The notes under the pieces: generated by a model | The model's input: the letters and a program-made list of their open reading frames with translations, nothing else | Databases searched by the model: none | What the model was told of the DNA's origin: nothing | Program-made: the position numbers and the translations under genes | Assembly (NCBI RefSeq): GCF_025264665.1 | Contig: NZ_CP073697.1 | Coordinates: 3,198,501 to 3,262,500 of the forward strand | Direction: 5' to 3' | Source of the DNA: Edaphobacter flagellatus | Lineage (GTDB): Bacteria; Acidobacteriota; Terriglobia; Terriglobales; Acidobacteriaceae | Length of the DNA: 64,000 nt | Shown here: in pieces, positions 44,857 through 53,870 of the stretch | Layout: every line of letters starts with the position of its first letter | How positions within the stretch are numbered: position 1 is the stretch's first letter

Positions 44857-46031
44857 GGTTGCTGTTCTGGCTCTCGTTTGCAGTGATTGCGTACACCTAT
44901 GTGGGTTATCCGGCGATCATGTTTCTGATGGCGCGCTTTGCCCCATGCCGCTGGCGTAAGGGCAATTTCAACGCTCCAGTGAGCATCGTCATGGCTGTGC
45001 ACAATGGAGCCGACAAGGTGCAGGCGCAGGTTGCGCATCTGATGTCGCTCGATCCGGAGCGCGTTCGCGAAGTGATCGTCGTCTCGGACGGTTCCAATGA
45101 CGGCACGGCGGAGACGCTTGCAGGCCTGCAGGATGCTCGCCTCAAGAAGGTCATTCTTCCCGAGCAGGTTGGTAAGGCAGCTGCCTTGAATGCTGGGATT
45201 GCTCAGGCTGCTGGCGAAATTCTGCTGTTCATCGACATTCGCCCGAAGGTTGCTCCCGGAGCATTGGCGGAAATGATGAGCAATTTTGCCGATCCGAAGG
45301 TCGGCTGCGTCGCGGGCGAGCTGGTGCTCAACACCGATGGGCACGATGCTGCGGCTTCGGCGGTCAGCGGCGTGTATTGGCGCTACGAGCAGTGGATTCG
45401 CAACTGCGAAGCAGCGTGGGATTCGCCGGTTGGCGTCTATGGCGGCTTTTATGCGGCGCGCCGCAGCCTGGTGCAGAGTTTTCCTGCGGGGATCATTCTG
45501 GACGATATGTATCAGCCGTTGGCGATCATTCGTCAGGGATATCGCAGCGTACTCGACCGCTCGGCGATTGTTGTGGACACGTGGCCGGGCAAGGTTGCAG
45601 GAGAGTTTCAGCGTAAGGTGCGCACACTGGCGGGTAACTATCAGCTGTTGTCGCTCGCTCCGTGGACATTGAGCCCGCGCAATCGCGTTCTCTTTCAGCT
45701 GGTCTCGCACAAGCTGATGCGCCTTGTGGTGCCGTATTTCTTCCTGTTGCTGCTGTTGAGTGCGACCTGGCTTGGCGTGGACGATACTGCGTGGCGCGTA
45801 GTGGCTGCGGCGCAGTGGGCGTTCTGGCTGGCTGCGCTTGCGTCGCTGCGCGTGCACGTCCCGATTGTGCATCGGTTCGTGGCAGCGGGAGGCGCTTTGC
45901 TGGTGCTGAATCTTGCCGCGGTGGTTGGGCTCTACAAGTTTCTGTTTACTTCAGGGCCATTATGGAAGATCTGGTCGCCTGCATCTTCTGCCCGCAGTGT
46001 TGCTCGGCTTGAAGCGAAGGAATCTGCCTAA
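44853..46031 (+). CDS. Family 2 glycosyltransferase
   Basis: A 392-residue membrane-bound glycosyltransferase. The GT-A core has VSIVMAVHNGADKVQAQ, the nucleotide-binding VVSDGSNDGT, and FIDIRPKVAPG at the position of the DxD motif, where the second acidic residue is replaced by Arg (D-I-R), an oddity. An ED-like ILDDMYQ region and KVRTLAGNYQL follow. Hydrophobic helices are at the N-terminus and at about 285-370. It ends the plus-strand operon and converges with the next gene six bases away. Confidence 0.9.
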   Translation: MRLLFWLSFAVIAYTYVGYPAIMFLMARFAPCRWRKGNFNAPVSIVMAVHNGADKVQAQVAHLMSLDPERVREVIVVSDGSNDGTAETLAGLQDARLKKVILPEQVGKAAALNAGIAQAAGEILLFIDIRPKVAPGALAEMMSNFADPKVGCVAGELVLNTDGHDAAASAVSGVYWRYEQWIRNCEAAWDSPVGVYGGFYAARRSLVQSFPAGIILDDMYQPLAIIRQGYRSVLDRSAIVVDTWPGKVAGEFQRKVRTLAGNYQLLSLAPWTLSPRNRVLFQLVSHKLMRLVVPYFFLLLLLSATWLGVDDTAWRVVAAAQWAFWLAALASLRVHVPIVHRFVAAGGALLVLNLAAVVGLYKFLFTSGPLWKIWSPASSARSVARLEAKESA

Positions 46032-46037
46032 TCCGCT

Positions 46038-47102
46038 TTATTTGCGTGGGCGCGTGTAGAGGTTCATGTATGCCTCGTACATGCGATCGAGCGTGAAGTT
46101 TTCGCCATAAGCGGTGCGTGCGTTTTCGGCGAAGGTCTCTCGTTGCGCCTGATTGGTAGCGATCTGAACGATTGCGTCGGCCATCGTTCGAACGTCATCG
46201 ACGGGAGCTGTCAGGCCGGCGCGCGCGTTTTTGACGACTTCGGCCATGCCGCCAACACTGGTGACGACTGCGGGGACTCCAACGGACATGGCCTGCAGCA
46301 GCGACATCGGCAGGCCTTCGGAGAAGGATGTCATACAGTAGATGTCTGCGTCGGTGAAGAAGGCGGCGACGTCAAGGCGTTCGCCCCAGAAGGTGACTTG
46401 TCCGTCGAGGCCGAGCTCGTGTGAGAGTGCTTCGAGCTTTTCGCGCTCCGCGCCGTGACCGACGATCCACAGCTTGATGTTGGGGAGCTGCTGTTTTGCG
46501 GCGGCTGTGGCGCGCAGCAGCATCGAGAGATTTTTGATTGGAGCGAGACGTCCGACGAAGAGCAGCGTGAAGCCTTCTTTTGGATGTGCGTTCGCGGGCT
46601 CGACGGGATCGACTCCGTTATAGACGCGGACGATGCGGTTGCGCAGCGCGAGCGGCGTGTGGCGAAGGTTTTCGCAGGTGGCGTCGCAGATGCCGACGAT
46701 CCAGTCGCAACAGCGGGCGACGAGGTTGTAGGCGATTTCTTCACCACGGTTGTATGGTGGCGCGACGAGGCTGTGGCGCGTGGAGACGATGCATTTTGCG
46801 CCTGCGATTCTTGCCGGAATCGCAGCCTGCAGCGTCGGTGCGGGATTGTGGCAATGGACGACATCGGGACGCAGACGGCGCAGCTCGCCGATGAAGCGTG
46901 TTAAGGTTTTCGGTAAAGGCGCTTCGCCGAGCACCTGAACAACAAAGCCTTCGGCGACGAGCGCTTCGCCCAGTGTGCCGAGATTGCTGTAGGCGATGAC
47001 GGAGACCTCGTGTCCGTGCGCTCTTTGCAGGCGGCAGAGCTGCGCGACGAGGATTTCGGCTCCTCCCATCTCAAGGCTGTAGACGACGTGAACGATCTTC
47101 AT
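46038..47102 (-). CDS. Family 4 glycosyltransferase
   Basis: A 354-residue GT-B enzyme. The start MKIVHVVYSLEMGGAEILVAQLCRL is typical; the donor-binding part has FVGRLAPIKNLSMLLRA, LWIVGHGAEREKLEALS and FFTDADIYCMTSFSEGLPMSLLQAMSVGVPAVVTSVGG with the E-x7-E motif region. I use ATG 47102; the upstream in-frame extension to 47180 is not conserved-looking. It probably adds an internal sugar of the repeat unit. Confidence 0.92.
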   Translation of the reverse strand: MKIVHVVYSLEMGGAEILVAQLCRLQRAHGHEVSVIAYSNLGTLGEALVAEGFVVQVLGEAPLPKTLTRFIGELRRLRPDVVHCHNPAPTLQAAIPARIAGAKCIVSTRHSLVAPPYNRGEEIAYNLVARCCDWIVGICDATCENLRHTPLALRNRIVRVYNGVDPVEPANAHPKEGFTLLFVGRLAPIKNLSMLLRATAAAKQQLPNIKLWIVGHGAEREKLEALSHELGLDGQVTFWGERLDVAAFFTDADIYCMTSFSEGLPMSLLQAMSVGVPAVVTSVGGMAEVVKNARAGLTAPVDDVRTMADAIVQIATNQAQRETFAENARTAYGENFTLDRMYEAYMNLYTRPRK

Positions 47103-47510
47103 GCGCTGCCGTGGCGGACCCCCTCCCCCCTCATCTGATCTTGTAAGCGATTTATTTTGAATAGCTTGCTCGATTTGCACAGGGCAAAATATTCAAAACA
47201 GAGGAGTTGAGGGTAAAAATATTGATTCGCAAAGAGTTACGTCTATCTTCCCCGGTATGGAGCCTTTGCTGACTGTTTTAAGTGTAGCAAGCCGGCAAGG
47301 GGGAATCGGCAGTTTTTTTCGGGTTTATTTGCTTTGGAATGAGTGAGTTGTGATTTAAGGGGGCTTGACAGCCATTTTTGCCCCAGATGGCGATGGTCGC
47401 GGCGCTCTACCGGCTCTGCTCCTGTCTGTACCCCAGCGAATAAGTTCGCAGGAAAGCCGGTCCCCGCTACGTGCTTCGCACTTCGCTCGGATGATGCGGT
47501 TTGCGATGGT
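47103..47510. other. Intergenic region with possible dispersed acidobacterial repeat
   Basis: A 408-base gap between the GT4 start and the end of the O-antigen-ligase-like gene. It contains GGGGGCTTGACAGCC, a T-run, then GCCCC (47358-47384), which gives a short GC-bounded inverted repeat, and a GC-rich stretch after it. I recall a CTGTCAAGCCCC-containing sequence repeated between genes in related genomes, which this may be. No gene is apparent. Confidence 0.35.
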
Positions 47511-49001
47511 TTAGTGCGGGAGCATGTGTTGGATGCGCAGCATGATGTAGACGATGAGAATGAGCACAACGGACCAGATGGCGGCATATCTGGCGATCTG
47601 GAAGAACTTCAGGCGCGGTGGGGCGAGGTCCTGATCGAGCGCCATGCGATAGATGGCTTGCACCATGCCTCCATAGATGAAGAGGGTCATGACGTAGGCG
47701 CGGGAGAGGAACCAGCCGGCGACGAAGTAGCCAACGAGGCTGACGAGCATGAGGCCAGCGATGCGTTGAATCTCTTCGGGAGGCAGCTTTTCGTCCTGCT
47801 GCTCGTTCTGGAGGTAGAGCGGGATGTCGTCTGCGGCGGATTCGCGCGTGTCGTGACGGGGAGAGAAGGACGCGGCGGTGGAGCGTGTGTCGGCGAGGTG
47901 GCCTGCGGGTTGCCAACGCAGCTCGGGGACGGGTTCGCGGCGTGCCGCATATGCCATGTAGGGCAGAGGCTCGTCGCTCTCGGCGGTTTCTTCTTTCTTT
48001 CCGGAGGCGGAGACGGAGGCATCGCGAAGGGTGGGCAGGATGAACATGAGCCACCAGAAGAGTCCGAACATGCCAAGCTCGGCGGCGCAGACGACGACGG
48101 TGTTGTGCGCGGTGATGATGAAGTATTCGCCGAAACGCTGGTAGCCGACACCGAAGAGGGGATGAGTTTTGATGAGCTCAAGGCCGGTGGACCAGGCTTC
48201 CATGCGATCGGCACCGGAGCCTACGGAGACGTCGCGGCCTCCGGTCCAGCCGACGAGGCTTCCGGCGGAGAAGAGTGCTGCGGCGATGATGGCTGCGGGG
48301 ATGGTGCCGATCTTTTTGCGGAAGGCGAAGAGGACGACGGCAAGCAGAGCAACCATGCCTCCGCGGGAGTGCGTGAGGAACATGCCGTAGATCAGGATGG
48401 CGGTGGGCAACAGAACGAGAAAGAGGTTGCGTAATCCGCTGCCTTTGCGCCAGAGGAAGAAGAGGCAGGGGATAAGACTCGCCATGAGCTGGGCAAAGTC
48501 ATTCGGGTCGTTGATGAAGGCGAGCCCGCGGAGCCGGATCAGGTACTGGCCTTCGTCGTTGCCCTGAGCGATGACGTAAGGGCTGTAGATGTTGCCAGCG
48601 TGAACGGCAGGAGCTCCGCGCGCGATCGTGAAGATACAGGCGGCGACCAGTGTGGCGACGACGAACTGAAGATGCTTCCGGGTACGGCAGTTGATGGCAA
48701 CGAGGAAGAAGGTGAAGGCGTTGGGGATGAAGTTGAAGAGCGCTGCGGGAATGGAGCCGAGCCATCCGGTCATGACCATGGAGCAGAAGACGGCGACGGT
48801 CATGCCGCCAAGGGCGTAGCTCTGGGGGATGGTGAAGATTCTGGAACGCTGCAAGCCACCCAGCGAGGCGACAGTGGCCAGGAAAGCGAGGACGATCTCG
48901 ATATGGAAGTCGGCGAGGGGACCCCAGAGCGTCTCGGGCGCGAGATACGCGGTGAAGATGTAGAGCAGAGTGAGGAAGAGTCCCATAGAAAGCCGGTGCA
49001 T
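47511..49001 (-). CDS. O-antigen ligase/polymerase-like membrane protein
   Basis: A 496-residue polytopic protein with about 11-12 helices of the Wzy/WaaL (O-antigen ligase) family. The key periplasmic loop is seen as RLRGLAFINDPNDFAQLMASLIP and the later FGVGYQRFGEYFIITAHNTVVVCAAELG, whose GxGxxxF and H-N elements are family marks. An acidic/Pro-rich insert at about 345-410 (SGKKEETAESDEPLPY onward) is unusual and probably cytoplasmic. It probably polymerises or transfers the repeat unit of this polysaccharide. Start ATG 49001 has no clear ribosome-binding site; ATG 48986 is also possible. Confidence 0.88.
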   Translation of the reverse strand: MHRLSMGLFLTLLYIFTAYLAPETLWGPLADFHIEIVLAFLATVASLGGLQRSRIFTIPQSYALGGMTVAVFCSMVMTGWLGSIPAALFNFIPNAFTFFLVAINCRTRKHLQFVVATLVAACIFTIARGAPAVHAGNIYSPYVIAQGNDEGQYLIRLRGLAFINDPNDFAQLMASLIPCLFFLWRKGSGLRNLFLVLLPTAILIYGMFLTHSRGGMVALLAVVLFAFRKKIGTIPAAIIAAALFSAGSLVGWTGGRDVSVGSGADRMEAWSTGLELIKTHPLFGVGYQRFGEYFIITAHNTVVVCAAELGMFGLFWWLMFILPTLRDASVSASGKKEETAESDEPLPYMAYAARREPVPELRWQPAGHLADTRSTAASFSPRHDTRESAADDIPLYLQNEQQDEKLPPEEIQRIAGLMLVSLVGYFVAGWFLSRAYVMTLFIYGGMVQAIYRMALDQDLAPPRLKFFQIARYAAIWSVVLILIVYIMLRIQHMLPH

Positions 49002-49148
49002 CCGGTGCGATACTTACGTAGATGCAATTGCTTGCAATATTAGTGTATCTGCCGGTCCCGGCGGGATGGCGAATAGGTGGCAGACACCGGGCGGGGCTGT
49101 TCGATATAGAGTGTGGCAGGTAGAGTGGCAGGAGCCACAGATTTCACG

Positions 49149-50246
49149 ATGAAGCTTCCCCGTCATGCAGAGATATGGTTGCCCGCGTACCTGAGGGAAC
49201 GTGCGCGGTACTGGTCTGGCAGGCCAAAGCCGAAGCGTGTATGGGTGGCGATTACGGATCATTATGAGCCGTTGGGCGGCCGTGTCCCGATGGAGCGGGC
49301 GCTGGCGCGGGTGGGGCGCTGGCAGGAGCTGTGGCCGAGGATTGCCGATGCGGCTCCGCGGGACGCTGAGGGGAAGCGACCGTGTTACAGCTTTTTCTAT
49401 CCGCAGGAGGAGTATCGGGCGGAGCTGCTGGAGCCTCTGGCGGAGATGACGCGGCTGGGAGTGGGCGATGTGGAGGTTCACATCCATCATGACCAGGAGA
49501 CGCGTGAGGGGTTTGTACAGAAGATGACGGAGTTTTGCCGCTGCCTGCGCGAGGATCACGGGCTGCTGCACGATCATCGGGGCAAGATGGTCTTCGGGTT
49601 CATTCACGGAAACTGGGCGCTGGATAATTCGCGTCCCGATGGACGGATGTGCGGCGTGGCGGGAGAGATTGAGCTGCTGCGCGATCTTGGATGTTATGCG
49701 GACTTCACGATGCCGTCGCTGCCTTCGCCGACGCAGGGCAAGGTGGTCAACCAGGTGTACTGGTGTACGCAGCGGCAGGGCGGGCGGAAGTCGTACGACG
49801 GCGGGGTGGAGGCCACGGCAGGCGGAGGAGCGCAGGGCGATCTGCTGATGATTACGGGGCCTGTGGGGCTGCGGTTCGGTGGCGGACGGCTGATGCCTCG
49901 CGTGGAGATGGGCGAGATTGCGGCGAACGATGTTCCGACGAAGGAACGCGTGCGGCTATGGCTGGATGTGGCTCCGCGTGTGGGCGAGGATGTGTTTGTG
50001 AAGCTGTATACGCATGGCGCTCGCGAAGACAACGCGGACGCGCTGCTGGGTACGGCGACGCGTGCAAGCGGGCTGGCGGAGATGTTTCGTTGGTTCCGCG
50101 AGATTGCAGACGAGGATGGCATCGAGCTGCACTGGGCGAGCGCGTATGCGATGTTTTGCGCGGTTGAGGCGCAGACGGGTCCGCTTAACCCTGGCGCACA
50201 TCGTGCGGTGACCCAGACTGCCGTCGCTGGAGTGGGCCGGTCTTGA
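49149..50246 (+). CDS. Polysaccharide-deacetylase-like protein of the EPS locus
   Basis: A 365-residue protein read as a distant NodB-fold relative. Metal-ligand-like elements are ITDHYEPLGG (Asp and His), DVEVHIHHDQ (His-x2-His type), GFIHGNWAL and VKLYTHGARED. The rest is not recognisable. The upstream frame opens at 49113 but MKLPRHAEIWL at 49149 reads as the better start. Next genes overlap, two GT genes. Deacetylation or hydrolysis of the polymer is plausible but not proven. Confidence 0.7.
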   Translation: MKLPRHAEIWLPAYLRERARYWSGRPKPKRVWVAITDHYEPLGGRVPMERALARVGRWQELWPRIADAAPRDAEGKRPCYSFFYPQEEYRAELLEPLAEMTRLGVGDVEVHIHHDQETREGFVQKMTEFCRCLREDHGLLHDHRGKMVFGFIHGNWALDNSRPDGRMCGVAGEIELLRDLGCYADFTMPSLPSPTQGKVVNQVYWCTQRQGGRKSYDGGVEATAGGGAQGDLLMITGPVGLRFGGGRLMPRVEMGEIAANDVPTKERVRLWLDVAPRVGEDVFVKLYTHGAREDNADALLGTATRASGLAEMFRWFREIADEDGIELHWASAYAMFCAVEAQTGPLNPGAHRAVTQTAVAGVGRS

Positions 50247-51559
50247 ATCTTCTGTTGATCACGTTTTCGTTTCCTCCGGCTGGCGGCGTGGGTGTGCTGC
50301 GGGCGCTGTCGCTGGCGAAGTATCTGCCGGAGAACGGCGTGCGCGTGGATGTGCTGACAGCGAGAAATGCTCCAGCGGTGGGCAAGGATATGTCCCTGCT
50401 TCGGCAGGTGCCGGGTGAAGTGACGGTGCATCGGAGCTGGACGCTGGACCTGCCGTTCTGGCTGCGGAAGTCGGTGAAGAAGGCGGTTACGGGCGGCAAG
50501 GCGAAGCCTGCTCCGGCGGCTGCACCGCAGGCAGGCAAGGGCGGCGGGAATCCGCTGAAGCAGTTTATCGGCAACCTGCTGCTGCCGGACCCGCAGGTGG
50601 GCTGGCTGCCGTTTGCGCTGCCGGCGGCGGAGAAGATTATTCGGAAGCGAAAGATCGATGCCGTGGTGATTACAGTGCCTCCGTTTTCGAGTGTGCGGCT
50701 GGCGACGCGGTTGAGAAAGAAGTTTCCCGCGCTGCCGATCATTGTGGACTTCCGCGATGAGTGGCTGACGACGACACTCGACCTGGTGAGCTTCAACAGC
50801 AACCGCAAGGCGCGTCTTGTCGCTCACAAGGCCGAGGCCGAGGCCGTGCGCGATGCGTCGACGATTGTGCTGGTGACCGAGGCGGCGAAGCAGGAGCTGC
50901 AGGGTCGTTATCCGGGTGTGCCGAAGGAGAAGTTTGTCTGTATCCCGAATGGATATGACACGCCGCCGCCGACAGCGGAGTCGGCGAAGAGTGCGCCTCC
51001 AGAGGGTTCGCGTCGCATCACGCTGACGTATACGGGTACGGTGTATGGCTCGACGGCTCCCGGAAGTTTTGTGGAGGCTGTGCTGGGATTGCCGGAGGCG
51101 GTGCGGTCGCGTCTGCTGGTGCGGTTTATCGGGCATATTGAGACGCCGGCGTATCGTGAGCAGCTGCTGTCGCTGGGCGATACGGTGGAGCTGAAGGGAT
51201 TTGTGCCGCAGGCCGAGGCGTTGGCGGCGATTCGTGAGACGGATTACCTGTTGCTGATTACGCACGATCGCATCAATGTGGCCGCGAAGTTCTACGATTA
51301 TCTGGGCGGCGGCAAGCCGATCCTGGGTGCGGTGCATGCGCAGGGCGATGTGCGCAGATTGCTGGAGGAGACGCGTGCGGGGCGCTGGGCGGATGTTAAT
51401 GATCCAGCAGCGATACGACAGATGCTGATGGATGCGGTGGGCAAGGATGGCGTGGGGCTTGCGCCGGACTACGAGCGGATCGCGGCGTATCATCGGCGTC
51501 CTCTGGCTGCGCGTTATGCTGCTTTGCTGGATGAGCTGATCGGGAAGGCGCGCGGATGA
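50243..51559 (+). CDS. Glycosyltransferase, GT4-like
   Basis: A 438-residue GT-B enzyme starting at TTG 50243, which overlaps the previous stop (TTGA); GGAG lies about 11 bases upstream. The N-terminus NLLLITFSFPPAGGVGVLRALSLAKYLPENGVRVDVLT is typical of the family with its PPxxGGVGV. The donor half shows IVDFRDEWLT, TLTYTGTVYGSTAPG and KFYDYLGGGKPILGAV. A lysine/alanine/glycine-rich stretch near 80-105 is a loop. It overlaps the next GT gene by ATGA. Confidence 0.88.
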   Translation: MNLLLITFSFPPAGGVGVLRALSLAKYLPENGVRVDVLTARNAPAVGKDMSLLRQVPGEVTVHRSWTLDLPFWLRKSVKKAVTGGKAKPAPAAAPQAGKGGGNPLKQFIGNLLLPDPQVGWLPFALPAAEKIIRKRKIDAVVITVPPFSSVRLATRLRKKFPALPIIVDFRDEWLTTTLDLVSFNSNRKARLVAHKAEAEAVRDASTIVLVTEAAKQELQGRYPGVPKEKFVCIPNGYDTPPPTAESAKSAPPEGSRRITLTYTGTVYGSTAPGSFVEAVLGLPEAVRSRLLVRFIGHIETPAYREQLLSLGDTVELKGFVPQAEALAAIRETDYLLLITHDRINVAAKFYDYLGGGKPILGAVHAQGDVRRLLEETRAGRWADVNDPAAIRQMLMDAVGKDGVGLAPDYERIAAYHRRPLAARYAALLDELIGKARG

Positions 51560-52716
51560 GAGTTGCCGTCATTACGCGATACTTTCCTACTTCGCATGAG
51601 CCCTGGGCAGGGCACTCGGCGTATCAAACGCTGCGGTTTCTTGCGCAGCGATGCGAGCTGAAGGTGTTTTATCCGGAGTCGCAGTATCCTCCGCTGCTGA
51701 CGCCGAAGAGCCGGGCGGGCCGCAGGATCGACTTCGACTACAAAACGGCGGGCGTGGAGACGGAGTACATTGCTTATCCCGCGCTGCCGGCGGTGTCGCG
51801 GCCGTTGAATGGCTGGTCGGCGGCGCGGAGCATTCTGCCGTATGTGCGTGCGTATGCGCCGGACATCATTCTGAATTACATCGTCTATCCCGATGGCGAT
51901 GCGGCGCGACGGGTTGCGCGGACGCTGAAGGTTCCGTTTGTGGTGACGGCGATTGGTACAGATCTGAATGTGATTCCTCCGCTGTGCGAGGGGCTGACAC
52001 GGCGTGTGCTGCGTGAGGCGGACTACACGATTACAGTAAGCGGCGATCTGCTGCGCACAGCGCGCAGGCTGGGAGCTCCGGAGGCCCGCAGCCGCGCGGT
52101 GTTGAATGGCTGCGATACGACGACCTTTCATCCGCGCGATCGAGGTGAGGCGCGTCGAGCGTTGCAGATGGATGCGGACGAAGAGACGATTGTCTACGTC
52201 GGGCGGCTGGACATGGCGAAGGGGCTGGGCGAGCTGGTGACGGCGATTGCGGCTCTGCGCGTGCGAAGGCCGCGCGTGCGCGGCTACATCGTTGGCGATG
52301 GCCCGGCTCGTCAGGCTATAACGGAGATGATCGCAGCGCAGGGAGCAGGCGATTGGATACGGCTGATGCCATCGTGCGCGACGGAGGGTGTGGCGCAGTG
52401 GATGGCTGCGGCGGATCTGGTGACGCTGCCGAGCTATCGCGAGGGGTGTCCGAATGTAGTGATCGAGGCTCTGGCTTCGGGGCGTCCGGTGGTGGCGACG
52501 CATGTGGGCGGGATTCCTGAGCTGATGGACGATGCGGACGGCAGGCTGGTTCCGGCACGCGATGCGAAGTCGCTGGAGACGGCGCTGGATCAGGTGCTCG
52601 GTCAGCAGTGGAGCGCAGAAGCGATCTCGGCACATCATAGCCGCGGCTGGAAGGATGTCAGCGACGAAGTGGAGTCGATTTTGACGTCCGTGCTTGCGCA
52701 GAAAACGAAGGTTTAA
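51556..52716 (+). CDS. Family 4 glycosyltransferase
   Basis: A 386-residue GT-B enzyme: start MRVAVITRYFPTSHEPWAGHS, mid GTDLNVIPPL, donor domain VYVGRLDMAKGLGELVTAIAAL, GYIVGDGPARQAITEM and LVTLPSYREGCPNVVIEALASGRPVVATHVGGIPE with the E-x7-E motif. It overlaps the previous gene by ATGA and ends a three-gene plus-strand unit with a stem-loop after it. Confidence 0.93.
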   Translation: MRVAVITRYFPTSHEPWAGHSAYQTLRFLAQRCELKVFYPESQYPPLLTPKSRAGRRIDFDYKTAGVETEYIAYPALPAVSRPLNGWSAARSILPYVRAYAPDIILNYIVYPDGDAARRVARTLKVPFVVTAIGTDLNVIPPLCEGLTRRVLREADYTITVSGDLLRTARRLGAPEARSRAVLNGCDTTTFHPRDRGEARRALQMDADEETIVYVGRLDMAKGLGELVTAIAALRVRRPRVRGYIVGDGPARQAITEMIAAQGAGDWIRLMPSCATEGVAQWMAAADLVTLPSYREGCPNVVIEALASGRPVVATHVGGIPELMDDADGRLVPARDAKSLETALDQVLGQQWSAEAISAHHSRGWKDVSDEVESILTSVLAQKTKV

Positions 52717-52723
52717 AGAGAAG

Positions 52724-52750
52724 GCCGATGCATAGGTTCTATGCATCGGC
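52724..52750. terminator. Hairpin between converging glycosyltransferase and sigma-54 activator genes
   Basis: GCCGATGCATAG (52724-52735) and CTATGCATCGGC (52739-52750) are perfect 12-base arms with a three-base loop. The minus-strand side is followed by a T-rich CTTCTCTTTAAAC, so it best fits the end of the activator transcript. Confidence 0.7.
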
Positions 52751-52775
52751 GGGTACGGCCTGGGAGCGTGTTGGC

Positions 52776-53870
52776 TTAGTACAGCCGTGTGCGCGCCACA
52801 GCGGCTGAGATGGCCGGGCGAGCGACCTGATCTTCCGGACGCTTGATGCTGGTGGGACGCAGAGGGCGCGGCGGTACCTCGGGCATGCCGGCTTCGCTGA
52901 GTTTATAGAGCAGAGACCGATAGCTGATCTGGAGCCACTTGGCGGTCTTCTGCCGGTTCCAGCTATTGGCCTGCAGGACCTTGAGGATGATCTGGCGCTC
53001 GAGATCGTGGGTGGCTTTGCGGGTGATCTCCTTAAGGGAGATGGGCTCGCTGAGGTCGATCTCGGCGGTGACGCCGTTGCGGGGCTGGTCGGGCATCAAC
53101 TCGGCGACGAGGGCTTCTTCGCTGCCGATGAGCACGTAGCTGCGGATCAGGTTTTCGAGCTGGCGGATGTTGCCGGGCCACTGATAGTTCTGCATCAGGC
53201 GCATGGCGCTCTTGGAGAGCAGGTCGGGCGTCTGGTGGAAGATCTTCGAGTAGTGCTCGATGAAGTAGTCGATCAGAACGGGCAGGTCCTGGATGCGCTG
53301 GCGCAGCGGCGGCAGGTTGATGGTGACGGCATTGATGCGGAAGAGGAAGTCCAGCCGGAAGGTGCCGCTATCAACCTGAGTGCGAAGGTCGCCGTTGGCC
53401 GCCGTGACCAGGCGCGTGGCGATGAAGCGGGATTCGTGACTGCCGACGCGGGTGAAGGTGCCGTCCTGGAGGACCTGAAGGAGCTTGGACTGGACGTTGA
53501 GGTCGAGGCTGCCGACTTCATCGAGAAAAAGTGTGCCGTTGTGCGCCTGCTCCACGCGTCCGAGCTTGGTGTGCATGGCGCCGGTAAAGGCACCTTTTTC
53601 GTAGCCGAAGAGTTCGGTTTCGATCAGGGAGTGAGGGATAGCGGGGCAGCTGACTTTGACGAGAGAGTTGCGTGCCCGCTGCGACAGCAGGTGCAGCAGA
53701 TGGACGCAGAGCTCTTTGCCGGTACCGCTTTCGCCCTGGATCAGGACGGGGACGTCGGTTTCTGCAACTCGTTCAATTTTATTGCGCACAGCCTGCATGG
53801 CTGCCGTCTTGCCGAAGAGGACGTCTATCGGCGGCAGGGTAGTGGTGGCGGATTCGGCGGTTTGAACCAA
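52776..53870 (-). CDS. Sigma-54-dependent transcriptional activator lacking a receiver domain
   Basis: A 364-residue AAA+ enhancer-binding protein. Walker A is GESGTGKE at about 46-53, the sigma-54 contact loop GAFTGA lies at 93-98 in LFGYEKGAFTGAMH, and Walker B is GTLFLDEVGSLDL. The C-terminal Fis-type helix-turn-helix is NSWNRQKTAKWLQISYRSLLYKL, then a Pro/Arg-rich tail. No N-terminal regulatory domain is present. I choose TTG 53870, which follows GGAAGG; the frame is open to 53966, but a sigma-54-like promoter at 53930-53945 would start transcription between. It faces the receiver-bearing activator at 54394 across the control region. Confidence 0.88.
   Translation of the reverse strand: MVQTAESATTTLPPIDVLFGKTAAMQAVRNKIERVAETDVPVLIQGESGTGKELCVHLLHLLSQRARNSLVKVSCPAIPHSLIETELFGYEKGAFTGAMHTKLGRVEQAHNGTLFLDEVGSLDLNVQSKLLQVLQDGTFTRVGSHESRFIATRLVTAANGDLRTQVDSGTFRLDFLFRINAVTINLPPLRQRIQDLPVLIDYFIEHYSKIFHQTPDLLSKSAMRLMQNYQWPGNIRQLENLIRSYVLIGSEEALVAELMPDQPRNGVTAEIDLSEPISLKEITRKATHDLERQIILKVLQANSWNRQKTAKWLQISYRSLLYKLSEAGMPEVPPRPLRPTSIKRPEDQVARPAISAAVARTRLY

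Noticed and set aside
49694..51493. Very long minus-strand frame opposite the deacetylase-like and GT genes
   Set aside because: Arg/His/Gln-rich product with no domains, antisense to genes with clear motifs.
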